Source: Paeniglutamicibacter kerguelensis
GTDB taxonomy: Bacteria; Actinomycetota; Actinomycetes; Actinomycetales; Micrococcaceae
Reading direction: 5' to 3'
Assembly (NCBI RefSeq): GCF_017876535.1
Contig: NZ_JAGIOF010000001.1
Span: 1,922,001 to 1,986,000, forward strand
DNA length: 64,000 nt
A model generated the notes under the pieces. That model was not told the DNA's origin. It ran no database searches and saw only the letters and a program-made list of their open reading frames with translations. Shown piece after piece: positions 28,165 through 36,978 of this stretch (the first letter of the stretch is position 1; each line of letters begins with the position of its first letter). The position numbers and the translations under genes are program-made.

Positions 28165-28563
28165 GAATTCACGAACCTGTCAGCAAGCTGGCCCGGTTGG
28201 GCCGGATGCGCGGACAATGCCCCTCTCGGATTCCCCGCGAAGCCGGGCCACTTTGATCACCGCCAGCCACAACCCACGCCCGGCTTGGGACAACCTCATC
28301 GGGCAGCGAACCAACAAACACTGCCGGTTCTTAGATCAACAAGCCGAAAAACTCCTCCTCAAAGAATCGGGAGACTCAGTTCACTCCAACGGCCCTGCCG
28401 CAAACTCCCTGCAGTACTGTCCTTCACAGCAACGCCGCGGACGGAAAGGCCCGGCTCCTTCTCAAGGGCCCCCGATGCGGCTTCAAGGCCCCGCCATCTC
28501 GCTGTCCTGCAAGAACAGGCATGGGACTTTCGGCACTTCCCCGCCATAGGGCCCAACGCAATC
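28165..28563. other. Promoter region of the formate dehydrogenase genes
   Basis: About 400 bp with no supported gene. The open frame of the beta subunit extends through it, but without an RBS or domain. It carries the DosR-like box at 28523-28536. Confidence 0.5.
28523..28536 (+). promoter_or_regulatory. DosR-like box before formate dehydrogenase
   Basis: GGGACTTTCGGCAC (then TTCCC) matches GGGACYWWVGKYCC at 13 of 14 positions (A for C at 13). It is only 28 bp before the chosen ATG, so transcription may start very near, or translation may start downstream. Confidence 0.5.
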
Positions 28564-30279
28564 ATGAGAGGCATGCATGAGCCTCGTGTTATGCCCTCCG
28601 ACGCCGAAGCCGATGCCGACAAACAATCGAGCAGGGACAACGGTGATCCCTTTCTCCGGTATGGCGACCGTTTTCAGCGGTCGCTCGCGGCCGCGATCAA
28701 CATGCTCCGGTCCTCCGACACAGTCCCCGCCGAGATCGCCCGATCGTTCGGTCTTCCCGCAGCGGCCGTCGCAGGCCCGGCATCGTTCTTCGCCGATTTC
28801 TCCGCACCCCGCGGACGCCGACACATCCGTGTGTGTGGCGCCGCCGCCTGCTTCGCAGCGACCGGGGGCCGGCATGTGGCGGAGGTTGAGGAAGCACTCG
28901 GAGTGGGAGCCGGAAACCGGAGCATGGACGGGGCCGTCTCGGTTCAGGAGGTGCGCTGCCTCGGCTACTGCTTTTCCGGCCCTGCGGCGCTCGACGGCGA
29001 AACGGCCTGTGCCGGGGCAGATCTGGCCGCTCAATTGCAAGGATTGGCCCCGCGGCGTACCCCGCCTGTTCCCGTCCACAACGACAGCCCGGTCCCCGTG
29101 GTCACTGCCGGGCTGCTGGGAGCATCAGAGCCGTGGTCGACGTGGCCGAATATCGTTGCCTCGGGCACGTCCGAGGATGTCCTCAGGCAGGTCGATGCTG
29201 CCCGGCTGTCGGGCCGCGGCGGTGCCGGATTCCGGGTCGGTACCAAATGGCGGGCCGCACTTGCCCATCCGGCGGCACGTGTGGTTGTGGCCAACGGCGA
29301 TGAGGGCGACCCCGGTTCATTTGTTGACCGTTTGCTGATGGAGCGGGACCCGCACCGCGTGCTCGAGGGTCTCGCGCTGGCCTGCTTTGCCGTCCGTGCG
29401 GAGAACGCCGTCGTGTTTGTCCGCTCGGAGTACCCACAGGCCTTCGCCCGGATGCAGGAGGCGGTGCTGGAAGCACAGGCGTCCGGCCATCTCGGCACAG
29501 ACATACAAGGCAGCTGTTTCAGCCTGGAGATCGATGTGGTTGAAGGCGCAGGGTCGTATATCTCCGGTGAGGAAACTGCACTGTTGAGCGGCCTCGAAGG
29601 GCTGCGCGCGGTGCCGCGTCCCCGCCCGCCCTACCCCACCGAGCACGGGCTCCACGGCCGACCCACGGTGGTGAACAATGTGGAGACGCTCGGGGCGATC
29701 CCCTGGATCATGCAGCATGGCGGAGCGGCCTACTCGGCAATGGGAACCCCGGATGAGGTCGGGACCGTGGTTGCTTGCCTATCCGAAAGGTTCCTCCGGC
29801 CCGGGGCATACGAAGTTGAGATCGGCACCCCCTTCAGACGGCTTGTTGAGGATCTCGGCGGCGGCCTGCGGGACGGAGCCACCCTGCGTGCCCTTCAAAT
29901 CGGAGGACCCTTGGGCGGTTTCATCGGCCCCGAAGACCTCGACGTTCCGTTCAGCGACGCTACCCTGTCCCGCTATGGCGCAGCCCTCGGCCATGCCGGC
30001 GTTGTTGCCTTCGACGACACACTTGCCGGCGAGGACGTCCTGAGGAACCTTTGGGACTTCGCAGTGGCGGAAAGCTGCGGCCAATGCTCGCCGTGTCGGG
30101 TCGGCGCATGGCGCGGCCGGGCCCTCGTGGACCGCCCCGGCGGACCCGGCGACCGGGGCGAACGCGACCAGGTGCTGCGCAGCATGGCGGTGGGAAGCCT
30201 GTGCGCCTTCGGCCGCCGGGTCCCGGCCGCGGTGCGAAGCCTCGCCCGCGTATACCGGCTGGATGGATGGTTGCCGTGA
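28564..30279 (+). CDS. NAD-dependent formate dehydrogenase beta subunit (NuoE-NuoF fusion type)
   Basis: About 571 residues. The N-terminal thioredoxin-like 2Fe-2S domain has CGAAAC and CLGYC ligands (NuoE-like). The central flavin/NADH domain (NuoF-like) has GRGGAGFRVGTKW, NGDEGDPGSFVDRLLMERDPH and EETALLSGLEG. The C-terminal 4Fe-4S motif is ESCGQCSPCRVG. It passes electrons from the catalytic subunit to NAD+ via FMN. ATG 28564 is chosen as the first in-frame start near the domain; RBS is weak. It overlaps the alpha subunit start by 13 nt, so the two are coupled. Similar to FdsB/HoxF-type subunits. Confidence 0.9.
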   Translation: MRGMHEPRVMPSDAEADADKQSSRDNGDPFLRYGDRFQRSLAAAINMLRSSDTVPAEIARSFGLPAAAVAGPASFFADFSAPRGRRHIRVCGAAACFAATGGRHVAEVEEALGVGAGNRSMDGAVSVQEVRCLGYCFSGPAALDGETACAGADLAAQLQGLAPRRTPPVPVHNDSPVPVVTAGLLGASEPWSTWPNIVASGTSEDVLRQVDAARLSGRGGAGFRVGTKWRAALAHPAARVVVANGDEGDPGSFVDRLLMERDPHRVLEGLALACFAVRAENAVVFVRSEYPQAFARMQEAVLEAQASGHLGTDIQGSCFSLEIDVVEGAGSYISGEETALLSGLEGLRAVPRPRPPYPTEHGLHGRPTVVNNVETLGAIPWIMQHGGAAYSAMGTPDEVGTVVACLSERFLRPGAYEVEIGTPFRRLVEDLGGGLRDGATLRALQIGGPLGGFIGPEDLDVPFSDATLSRYGAALGHAGVVAFDDTLAGEDVLRNLWDFAVAESCGQCSPCRVGAWRGRALVDRPGGPGDRGERDQVLRSMAVGSLCAFGRRVPAAVRSLARVYRLDGWLP

Positions 30280-32942
30280 GGCTGGTCATAGACGGACGCC
30301 AGGTTGAGGTGCCTTCCGGTGCGACACTGCTCGATGCCGTTGGAGCGGCAGGGCTGGTCCTCCCGACGCTATGCCATGATGATCGGCTCACCACCGTTGC
30401 CTCGTGCCGCACGTGCCTAGTGGATATCACGGGACGGGGGCCAGCGGCGGCCTGCAGCACCCCGGCCGAGGAAGGATTGAATGTCTCGGTCAACGCATCC
30501 CGGCAGATGCGGCGTGATGCCTTGCAGTCCATCGTCGCCGGCCTGCCGCCCAGGGCGTTGGAAGTCCCTGCCGACCGTAGCGAACTGGCCCGGCAATGCG
30601 CCGACTACGGAGTTGCCGCCATCCCCGGTTCCCCCGCTCCACCCGAACGCGGGCTGGATCACTCGCACCCCTACGTCAAGCTGGACCGTGACTTGTGCAT
30701 AGCCTGCGGACGGTGCGTCCGCGTCTGCGCAGAGGTCCAGGGAACATTCGCCCTGACCCTCGTCGGCCGCGGGGCCAACACCGTGGTCGCGCCGGGAACC
30801 GGCGGCCCGTGGGCGGAATCCGACTGCGTCTCGTGCGGCGCGTGTGTGGACACCTGTCCCACCGGCGCCCTGTCCGAGCACGGGTTGCTCAACCTGTTGC
30901 CGATCGAACGCCGGACCCTGACCACTTGCGGATACTGCGGGGTCGGCTGCAGCCTGGAAGTCTCCACCCGCGACAACGAGATCATGACCGTCCGCCCCGC
31001 GACTGGCGGATCGGTCAATCGCGGCCACGCTTGCGTCAAGGGACGGTTCGCGCATGGGTTCCTCGGTGCTGCAGATCGACTGACGACCCCGCTCATCCGC
31101 AAGAACGGAACCCTGACACCCGCGACATGGGACGAGGCAACGGGCTATGTGGCCGCCAGGCTGACGGAAATCCGGAACTCCGCCCCGGATGGATTCGCCG
31201 TCGTGTCCTCCGCTCGGGCGACGAACGAGGAAAACTACCTGGCCCAGAAATTCGCCCGCGCCGTCATGGGGACGAACAACGTGGACAACTGCGCCCGGCT
31301 CTGCCATTCCCCCTCGGCAGTTGGCCTGGCCGCCACATTTGGCCTTGGAGGCGGAACCAACCCGTTCGATGACCTCGACCGGTGCGACGCCGTGCTCCTG
31401 GTCGGGGCCAACCCGACGGCGGCCCACCCCGTTGTCGGTTCCCGCATCTTCCAACGAGTCATGGATGGCGCGCGCCTGGTGGTCGTGGATCCCCGCCGCA
31501 CGTTCCTGGCCCGGCATGCCGATGTCCACCTTCGGCCGCGGCCGGGAACCAACGTGGCCGTCTTCAACGGCCTGTCGCACATCCTGGTCCGCCAAGGGCT
31601 GGCCGACACCGACTTCCTCGAGGCACACACCAGCGGTTACGGGGAGCTGCTTGGTTTGCTTGGCGACTACACCCCGGAACGAGTCGCCGAAATCTCCGGC
31701 GTGCCCGCGGACGACCTCATCCGCGCAGCCTTGATCTACGGCCAGGCACGGTCGCCGGCGATCTTCTACGGTCTCGGGGTGACCGAACACCTGCACGGCA
31801 CGGACGGCGTCAGGACCCTGTCCAACCTGGCCCTCCTCCGCGGTGCCGTGGGACCCGGAACCGGCGGAGGGGTAAACCCGCTTCGCGGGCAAAACAACGT
31901 CCAGGGAGCCTCGGACATGGGCGCACTGCCCGATCTGCTGCCCGGCTACCAACAGGTGAAGGACCCGGCGGCACGGACCCGCTTCGTCCAGACCTGGCAA
32001 ACCGGGCTTCCGACACGGCCGGGACTTCGGATCCCGCAGATGTTTGCATCCGCCCGGAGCGGGGAGTTGAAGGCACTGTGGGTGATCGGGGAGGACGTGC
32101 TCGCCACCGACCCGGACAGCACCTCGGTAAGGGCTGCCCTGGATGCATGCCCTCTTGTGATTTGCAATGATTTGTTCCTCTCCCCGACGGCCACCGCAGC
32201 GGACGTCGTCTTTCCAGTGGCCGCGTGGCTCGAGAAGGAAGGCACCTTCGTCAACTTCGACCGGCGCTTCCAACGAGTGCGGTCTGCGGTGGCGCCTCCC
32301 GACGGCGCCCGCTCGGACTTCGCGGTGCTGCATGCCGTCGCTGCCCTGATGGGAGCAGACCTCGGGTGCGCCACACCGGCGGAGGCCCTGGCCGAATGCG
32401 CGAGCCTGGCGCCGCTCTTCGCGGGAATTTCGCACCACCGGCTGGACCGCGAAGGGCCTCTGCATTGGCCGTGCGAGTCTGCCGAGTCCCCGGGAACGCC
32501 CAGGCTGTACCAGGACCGCTTCGCGACTCCGGACGGCTTGGCGCATCTCGCGGTCCGACCGTACCTCCCGCCGGGTGAGCAATGCGATGCGGCATTCCCG
32601 TACCTGCTCATCACCGGCCGCAGGGAAGAGCACTACAACTCCGGCAGCATGACCCGACGCACCGGGAACCTGCGTCTACTCGCCGAGGAGACGGTCGACA
32701 TCTGCCCGGGCGATGCGGCGGGATTGGGCCTTGCCGAGGGCGATCGCGTCGAGCTGTCCAGCCGTCATGGGACGGCGGTGCTGCGCATCAGGGTCACCGA
32801 CGACGTCGAACCGGGTCAGCTGTTCGCGGGTTTCCATTTTCCCGACGCTACGGTCAACAGCCTCACTTCCTCCGTGGAGGATGAGTTCACAGGCTGCCCG
32901 GAATACAAATTGACCGCTGTGAGCATTAGCTCATGCTCCTGA
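30267..32942 (+). CDS. Molybdenum/tungsten formate dehydrogenase catalytic (alpha) subunit
   Basis: An 891-residue FdsA/FdhF-type oxidoreductase. Order: 2Fe-2S ferredoxin domain (CRTC at about residue 45), His/Cys-rich NuoG region, two 4Fe-4S ferredoxin motifs (CIACGRCVRVC and CVSCGACVDTC), 4Fe-4S MopB motif CGYCGVGCSLEV, then the molybdopterin domains. The catalytic position is Cys in NCARLCHSPSAVGL (Sec in E. coli FdhF), supporting formate specificity. The C-terminal dinucleotide-binding domain includes RREEHYNSGSMTRRTGNL. Start ATG 30267 overlaps the beta gene; GTG 30276 (GTGA overlap) is an alternative. No fdhD-like sulfurase is adjacent. Confidence 0.92.
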   Translation: MVAVRLVIDGRQVEVPSGATLLDAVGAAGLVLPTLCHDDRLTTVASCRTCLVDITGRGPAAACSTPAEEGLNVSVNASRQMRRDALQSIVAGLPPRALEVPADRSELARQCADYGVAAIPGSPAPPERGLDHSHPYVKLDRDLCIACGRCVRVCAEVQGTFALTLVGRGANTVVAPGTGGPWAESDCVSCGACVDTCPTGALSEHGLLNLLPIERRTLTTCGYCGVGCSLEVSTRDNEIMTVRPATGGSVNRGHACVKGRFAHGFLGAADRLTTPLIRKNGTLTPATWDEATGYVAARLTEIRNSAPDGFAVVSSARATNEENYLAQKFARAVMGTNNVDNCARLCHSPSAVGLAATFGLGGGTNPFDDLDRCDAVLLVGANPTAAHPVVGSRIFQRVMDGARLVVVDPRRTFLARHADVHLRPRPGTNVAVFNGLSHILVRQGLADTDFLEAHTSGYGELLGLLGDYTPERVAEISGVPADDLIRAALIYGQARSPAIFYGLGVTEHLHGTDGVRTLSNLALLRGAVGPGTGGGVNPLRGQNNVQGASDMGALPDLLPGYQQVKDPAARTRFVQTWQTGLPTRPGLRIPQMFASARSGELKALWVIGEDVLATDPDSTSVRAALDACPLVICNDLFLSPTATAADVVFPVAAWLEKEGTFVNFDRRFQRVRSAVAPPDGARSDFAVLHAVAALMGADLGCATPAEALAECASLAPLFAGISHHRLDREGPLHWPCESAESPGTPRLYQDRFATPDGLAHLAVRPYLPPGEQCDAAFPYLLITGRREEHYNSGSMTRRTGNLRLLAEETVDICPGDAAGLGLAEGDRVELSSRHGTAVLRIRVTDDVEPGQLFAGFHFPDATVNSLTSSVEDEFTGCPEYKLTAVSISSCS

Positions 32943-33620
32943 AATGTTTAACCCTGTCAATGGAGAGCTTCACCTGTGGTTCCGGCCTAGTACCAAGATG
33001 GACCTCGGACAAGAGGTATCTTTCGTAGAGGGTGATTTCACGGATGCGCAAAAGTCTCCTGCACCGCTCACTCAAGATCGAATGTGCCGCGACGAACGAC
33101 CCCCGTCTGTGGCCCGGATGCATGGAAGCGGAGTCTTGTTGAGCTACGACGCAAAACGACTTATGCAATCAATACGGGCGTTCAAGATCCTGATTCCAGA
33201 AATCCTTCCACCTACTCCATATGTACCCGATCCATTGGGGCTGTCAGCTAGCGGTGGATGCAGCGCCGCGTTTGCCGATCCCCCACCGCGTCACCCTGAT
33301 AACAGAATTTCGACAGCTAGATATGTGAATCACAACGGTAAATGGCCTGTTTTCACAGCGCCTCATGGCTGTGCCGTCTAATCTTCCACCGTCGCGCCTT
33401 GGGCCAATGGATAAACCAGCCTCATTGGATGTTCCCGCCCAGCGCGCGGTACCCGGGCGGCGAACAGCGGTTCTGATCGCTACGGCCCGCTTTACGGCAG
33501 GGGAACAATTCCTTGGCGGTTGCGGAACCGCTGCACCGCCGAAGTTCTCGCATGGGCGCTGCCAGAATGCCGGATATCCGTGGTCAAAATCCAGGGAAAG
33601 TGACCGCTGGATGGCCGGGG
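32943..33620. other. Intergenic, about 680 bp, nothing recognised
   Basis: The first half looks lower in GC than the neighbours. Open frames show no family resemblance. It separates the formate dehydrogenase operon from the sulfur locus. Confidence 0.4.
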
Positions 33621-33878
33621 CTAGGCCAGTGAGAGGAAGAGCTTTTCCATGTCGGCACGGTCTGCCGTGGGGTCCTCGCTTTTCAGGCACTGTTCGAGCC
33701 CGGTGGCGATGATGGAGAACCCGGCGCGGTCGATGGCCTTGGATGCTGCGGACAGCTGGGTGACGACCGCGCGGCAGTCACTGCCTTCCTCAAGCATGCG
33801 AATCACCGCGTTGAGCTGTCCCTGGGCGCGCTTGAGCCTGTTGATGACGGGTTTCATGGTGTCCGCTTCAAGTTCCAT
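33621..33878 (-). CDS. cstR: CsoR/CstR-family repressor, probably persulfide-sensing CstR
   Basis: An 85-residue all-helical DUF156 protein. The family's first Cys is C35 (EGSDCRAVV) and the second is C64 (GLEQCLKS). The Cu(I)-ligand His of CsoR, four residues before the second Cys, is Gly60. Two Cys without His is the CstR pattern, where persulfide links the pair and releases DNA. GGAGGAACCC precedes ATG 33878. It is divergent from the sulfur genes, with two GGGG/CCCC-type operators in its promoter region and two more before cstB, so autoregulation and control of the sulfur genes are likely. Confidence 0.88.
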   Translation of the reverse strand: MELEADTMKPVINRLKRAQGQLNAVIRMLEEGSDCRAVVTQLSAASKAIDRAGFSIIATGLEQCLKSEDPTADRADMEKLFLSLA

Positions 33879-33910
33879 GGGTTCCTCCAGGGTGTTGTTT
33901 TTTCAATTGT

Positions 33911-33926
33911 ATACCCCAGGGGGTTT
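33911..33926. promoter_or_regulatory. CstR operator 1
   Basis: ATACCCCAGGGGGTTT, an imperfect copy of the ATACCCCTAGGGGTAT palindrome, 33 bp upstream of the repressor start. Confidence 0.7.
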
Positions 33927-33955
33927 CCTGAGGTATCGTCGACAGTGGACCCCAA

Positions 33956-33971
33956 ATACCCCTAGGGGTAT
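33956..33971. promoter_or_regulatory. CstR operator 2
   Basis: ATACCCCTAGGGGTAT, a perfect 16-bp palindrome between the repressor and the small CxxC gene. C-tract/G-tract operators are typical of CsoR/CstR proteins. Confidence 0.85.
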
Positions 33972-34039
33972 GTGCCACAATCAAACACTAGAGGGTGGAC
34001 GCGCCTCCATCAGCAACCCCAAACCGAAGGAATCACCAC

Positions 34040-34216
34040 ATGTGTCGAGCGACCAAATGCCGCAAATGCCAGAAAACCACCTGGGCCGGATGCAGCCAGC
34101 ACGTCAAGCAGGTGATGGCCCACGTGCCGCGCAATGAGCGCTGCTCCTGCGATCCAAATGCCCCGAAGAAGCCCGGCAAGGAAGGCGGGTTCTTCGCGCG
34201 CCTCTTTGGCCGCTAA
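34040..34216 (+). CDS. Small CxxC protein of the sulfur locus
   Basis: A 58-residue protein MCRATKCRKCQKTTWAGCSQH.. with six Cys residues (C2, C7, C10, C18, then CSC near 36-38), a likely zinc- or sulfur-binding mini-domain, and a hydrophobic-basic tail (GGFFARLFGR). GAAGGAA lies 7 nt before ATG 34040. It sits downstream of operator 2 and is closed by its own terminator, so it should be controlled by the CstR-like repressor. No named family is recognised. A role in persulfide handling is inference only. Confidence 0.7.
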   Translation: MCRATKCRKCQKTTWAGCSQHVKQVMAHVPRNERCSCDPNAPKKPGKEGGFFARLFGR

Positions 34217-34237
34217 ACCCCGGCCATCCCATGCCGC

Positions 34238-34282
34238 GCGGCGGTCGGCGCCAGCGCGAATGTCGCCGACCGCCGCTTTTTT
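34238..34282 (+). terminator. Rho-independent terminator after the small CxxC gene
   Basis: Perfect 13-bp arms GCGGCGGTCGGCG / CGCCGACCGCCGC followed by TTTTTT. Confidence 0.95.
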
Positions 34283-34327
34283 GCGGGGCAAGCGATCCCG
34301 GGGTCCGGATAACGGATGACTTGACGC

Positions 34328-34343
34328 ATACCCCTAGGGGTAT
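34328..34343. promoter_or_regulatory. CstR operator 3
   Basis: ATACCCCTAGGGGTAT, a second perfect copy, upstream of cstB. Confidence 0.85.
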
Positions 34344-34363
34344 TATCGTTTGAAGTGAAGTCC

Positions 34364-34379
34364 ATACCCCCAGGGGTAT
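34364..34379. promoter_or_regulatory. CstR operator 4
   Basis: ATACCCCCAGGGGTAT, one base from perfect symmetry, 44 bp before the cstB ATG and 20 bp beyond operator 3. The pair probably covers the promoter. Confidence 0.8.
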
Positions 34380-34422
34380 CAAGGGCGGGCGAACCAACCG
34401 CGACCAACAACAAGGAGAACCA

Positions 34423-35820
34423 ATGCTTCTCGAACGCATCTATGACGAAGACCTCGCACAGGCCAGCTACCTCATCGGCTGCCAGGCCAAGGGCCAGGCC
34501 GTCGTGGTGGACGCCCGCCGCGACATCCGGGTCTACCAGGACCTTGCCGCGAAACACGGCATGGAGATCGTCGCCGTCACCGAAACCCACATCCATGCCG
34601 ACTACCTCTCCGGCACCCGGGAACTGGCCGCGGCCACCGGCGCGGAGATCCACGTCTCGGGCGAGGGCGGGAAGGACTGGCAGTACGAGTTCGAGGCCGA
34701 GCGCCTCCTCGACCAATCGACCATCACCCTGGGCAACATCACCGTCAAGGCCCTGCACACCCCCGGACACACCCCCGAGCACCTTTCCTTCCTGGTTACC
34801 GACGGCGCCTTCAGCCACGAGCCCGGCTTCCTGCTCTCGGGCGACTTCGTGTTCTCGGGTGACCTGGGACGCCCGGACCTGCTCGACGAGGCCGCCGGCG
34901 GCATCGACACCCGCTTTGCCGGGGCGCACGATTTGTTCACCTCGCTGAAGGAAAAGTTCCTGACCCTGCCGGACTACGTACAGGTCTACCCGGGCCACGG
35001 CGCAGGCAGTGCCTGCGGCAAGGCACTGGGCGCGATCCCGTCCTCCACGGTCGGCTACGAGCGCAACTTCGCCTGGTGGGGCCCCTACCTGGCGGCAAAC
35101 GACGAGGCCGGCTTCGTTGAGGCACTGCTCGACGGGCAGCCCGACGCCCACGCCTACTTCGGCCGCATGAAGCGCCAGAACCGCCAGGGACCGGCCGTCA
35201 TCGGCGACCGCGCACCGCTGGCCCAGCTGGCCACCGGGGACGTCGCGACCGCCCTGGCCGCCGACGAGATCGGCGTGGTCGACACCCGCCACCACACCCT
35301 GGTCCATCAGGGCACCGTCGCCGGGGCCCTGAACATCCCCGCCGGCACCAAGGCCGCCAGCTACGGCGCGTGGGCCGTGGATCCGGAAACGGACCAGCGC
35401 CCGCTGGTGCTCTTGGCTCCGGACAGCGAAACCGCCACCGAGATGTGGGACCACCTCATCCGCGTGGGCATCGACAAGGTCGCCGGCTATGTCAAGACGC
35501 TCGATGGCTTGCCAAGCTACACCCCCGAAACCCTGGACCCGGCCGACCTGGTGGGGTTCGATGCCACCCTGCTGCTGGACGTGCGCAACAAGACCGAACA
35601 CACCGCCGGGCACATCCCCGGCTCCATCCAGCTCAACGCCGGACGGGTGCTCTGGCACACCGACAAGCTGCCGAAGGATGGCGTGATCGTGAGCTATTGC
35701 CAGTCCGGGGTGCGCAACTCCGTGGCCGCCTCCGCCCTGCGACAGGCCGGGTTCGACGTCGTTGAACTCGAGGGCAGCTACGCCGGCTGGGCCGACTGGA
35801 AGCAAATGCAGAACGCCTAG
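34423..35820 (+). CDS. cstB: CstB-like persulfide dioxygenase-rhodanese fusion
   Basis: A 465-residue protein. The N-terminal ETHE1-like metallo-beta-lactamase domain (1-245) carries the iron site motif THIHADYLSG (H56, H58, D60) and TPGHTPEHLSF. A middle rhodanese-like domain without an obvious catalytic Cys (about 260-355) and a C-terminal rhodanese (about 370-465) with active loop CQSGVRNS (C426) follow. CstB in Staphylococcus has this architecture and oxidises persulfide to thiosulfate. The start has AAGGAG 7 nt upstream. It heads a same-strand series of sulfur genes and lies behind operators 3 and 4. Confidence 0.92.
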   Translation: MLLERIYDEDLAQASYLIGCQAKGQAVVVDARRDIRVYQDLAAKHGMEIVAVTETHIHADYLSGTRELAAATGAEIHVSGEGGKDWQYEFEAERLLDQSTITLGNITVKALHTPGHTPEHLSFLVTDGAFSHEPGFLLSGDFVFSGDLGRPDLLDEAAGGIDTRFAGAHDLFTSLKEKFLTLPDYVQVYPGHGAGSACGKALGAIPSSTVGYERNFAWWGPYLAANDEAGFVEALLDGQPDAHAYFGRMKRQNRQGPAVIGDRAPLAQLATGDVATALAADEIGVVDTRHHTLVHQGTVAGALNIPAGTKAASYGAWAVDPETDQRPLVLLAPDSETATEMWDHLIRVGIDKVAGYVKTLDGLPSYTPETLDPADLVGFDATLLLDVRNKTEHTAGHIPGSIQLNAGRVLWHTDKLPKDGVIVSYCQSGVRNSVAASALRQAGFDVVELEGSYAGWADWKQMQNA

Positions 35821-35878
35821 GCTCCTCCGCCCGTCCTCCACCAGACCACTAATTCCTCCGATTCCTCCGATTCTCGGT

Positions 35879-35905
35879 CCCGCATCTTCCTTTCCGGATG
35901 CGGGG
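35879..35905 (+). terminator. Hairpin between cstB and next rhodanese
   Basis: CCCGCATC pairs with GATGCGGG around a pyrimidine loop. There is no T tract, so it may attenuate or stabilise mRNA rather than terminate. The preceding ATTCCTCCG repeats twice. Confidence 0.35.
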
Positions 35906-35945
35906 CCGGCCGGGCGCCATGCCCGGCAGAAAGGGCCCACAAGCC

Positions 35946-36530
35946 ATGAACCCCACACCACAGACCGCCACCCCCGAAGAGCTCAAGGACTGGATCGCTT
36001 CCGGCTCCGACGTCGTGGTGCTTGACGTGCGTTCCGCCGCCGAATTCGAAACCCTGCACATCTTGGGCTCCTACAACGTGCCGCTGCCGCTGCTGGCCGA
36101 ACACACCGAGGAACTTGCTTCGAAGCTTGACACCAAGGTGGTGCTGGTCTGCCAATCCGGCGTGCGCGCCACCGAAGCCAAGACAAACCTCGCGTCGGTC
36201 GGATTCGACAACGCCCATGTGTTGACCGGCGGCGTTCCCGCCTACAAGCAGGCCGGCGGCCGGACCGTTGAAGGGTCCAAGCGCTGGGACCTGGAACGCC
36301 AGGTGCGCATGGCCGCCGGCTCCCTCGTGATCGCCGGGCTGGCCGGAGGGAAGTTCCTTTCCCCGCAGATCCGCACGGTTGCCGGTGTCATCGGGGCGGG
36401 TCTGACCTTCTCCGCGGCCACCAACACCTGCGCCATGGGCAAGGCCCTGGCCAAAATGCCGTGGAACAAAACCGGCAACGATCCGACCCGTGAATCGGTC
36501 ATCGCCCAGCTTCCGTCCAAGAAGTCCTAG
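35946..36530 (+). CDS. Rhodanese with C-terminal DUF2892 membrane segment
   Basis: A 194-residue protein: rhodanese domain (5-110) with active-site loop CQSGVRATE (C69), then a DUF2892-type region with hydrophobic helices (AAGSLVIAGLAGGKFL.., VAGVIGAGLTFSAATNTCAMG). It probably places sulfurtransferase activity at the inner membrane face, moving sulfane sulfur to acceptors. Start MNP at 35946 has only a weak AAAGGG upstream; an in-frame ATG at 35919 is possible. It is the second gene of the cst series. Confidence 0.9.
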   Translation: MNPTPQTATPEELKDWIASGSDVVVLDVRSAAEFETLHILGSYNVPLPLLAEHTEELASKLDTKVVLVCQSGVRATEAKTNLASVGFDNAHVLTGGVPAYKQAGGRTVEGSKRWDLERQVRMAAGSLVIAGLAGGKFLSPQIRTVAGVIGAGLTFSAATNTCAMGKALAKMPWNKTGNDPTRESVIAQLPSKKS

Positions 36531-36537
36531 CACACAC

Positions 36538-36580
36538 CCGGTTTTCCGGGCTCGGGTCGCGTTGATCCGGGCCCGGAAAC
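36538..36580 (+). other. Inverted repeat between the two rhodanese genes
   Basis: GGTTTTCCGGGC pairs with GCCCGGAAACC with one bulge, around a loop of about 20 nt. Possible attenuator or mRNA stabiliser. Confidence 0.4.
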
Positions 36581-36616
36581 CACCCACACCACTTGCCCCC
36601 CCCGAAGGAGTAGACC

Positions 36617-36913
36617 ATGCCAGAAATCACCATCACCGATACCGACCAGCGACGTGCCGAGGACCAAATCCTCGATGTACGCGAAGACTTCGAAGTCACT
36701 GAGGGCATGATCCCCGGTGCCCTCCACATCCCCATGGGCGAGCTGAACACCCGCCTAGGTGAAATCGACCGGGCCCGCCCCGGCATCGTCATCTGCCGCA
36801 GCGGCAACCGCAGCGCCCGCGTCGCCGATGCCCTCACCGGGGCCGGATTCACCGTCGACACCATGGCCGGCGGCATGATCGCCTGGCAGCGCGCCGGCCT
36901 GCCCGTCACCTAA
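36617..36913 (+). CDS. Single-domain rhodanese sulfurtransferase
   Basis: A 98-residue soluble rhodanese. It has the ILDVREDFEV motif near the N-terminus and the six-residue active loop CRSGNRSAR (C60). It should transfer sulfane sulfur, for example from persulfides to cyanide or protein acceptors. AAGGAG lies 7 nt before ATG 36617. It lies 66 bp before the TauE gene on the same strand. Confidence 0.93.
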   Translation: MPEITITDTDQRRAEDQILDVREDFEVTEGMIPGALHIPMGELNTRLGEIDRARPGIVICRSGNRSARVADALTGAGFTVDTMAGGMIAWQRAGLPVT

Positions 36914-36978
36914 AGCCACCCACCGGCGCCGACCCCGCGCGACCCCCTGCCCTTCCTCCCCAGACAAGGCCCCCCTCC

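Noticed and set aside
30417..32633. 738-codon minus-strand frame over formate dehydrogenase
   Set aside because: Opposite-strand shadow of the alpha subunit; no domain or RBS.
33621..33878. CsoR copper sensor
   Set aside because: The Cu(I)-ligand His is replaced by Gly and the neighbours are sulfur enzymes, so CstR fits better.
34213..35961. 582-codon minus-strand frame over cstB
   Set aside because: Shadow of the coding strand; it runs through the operators and terminator as well.
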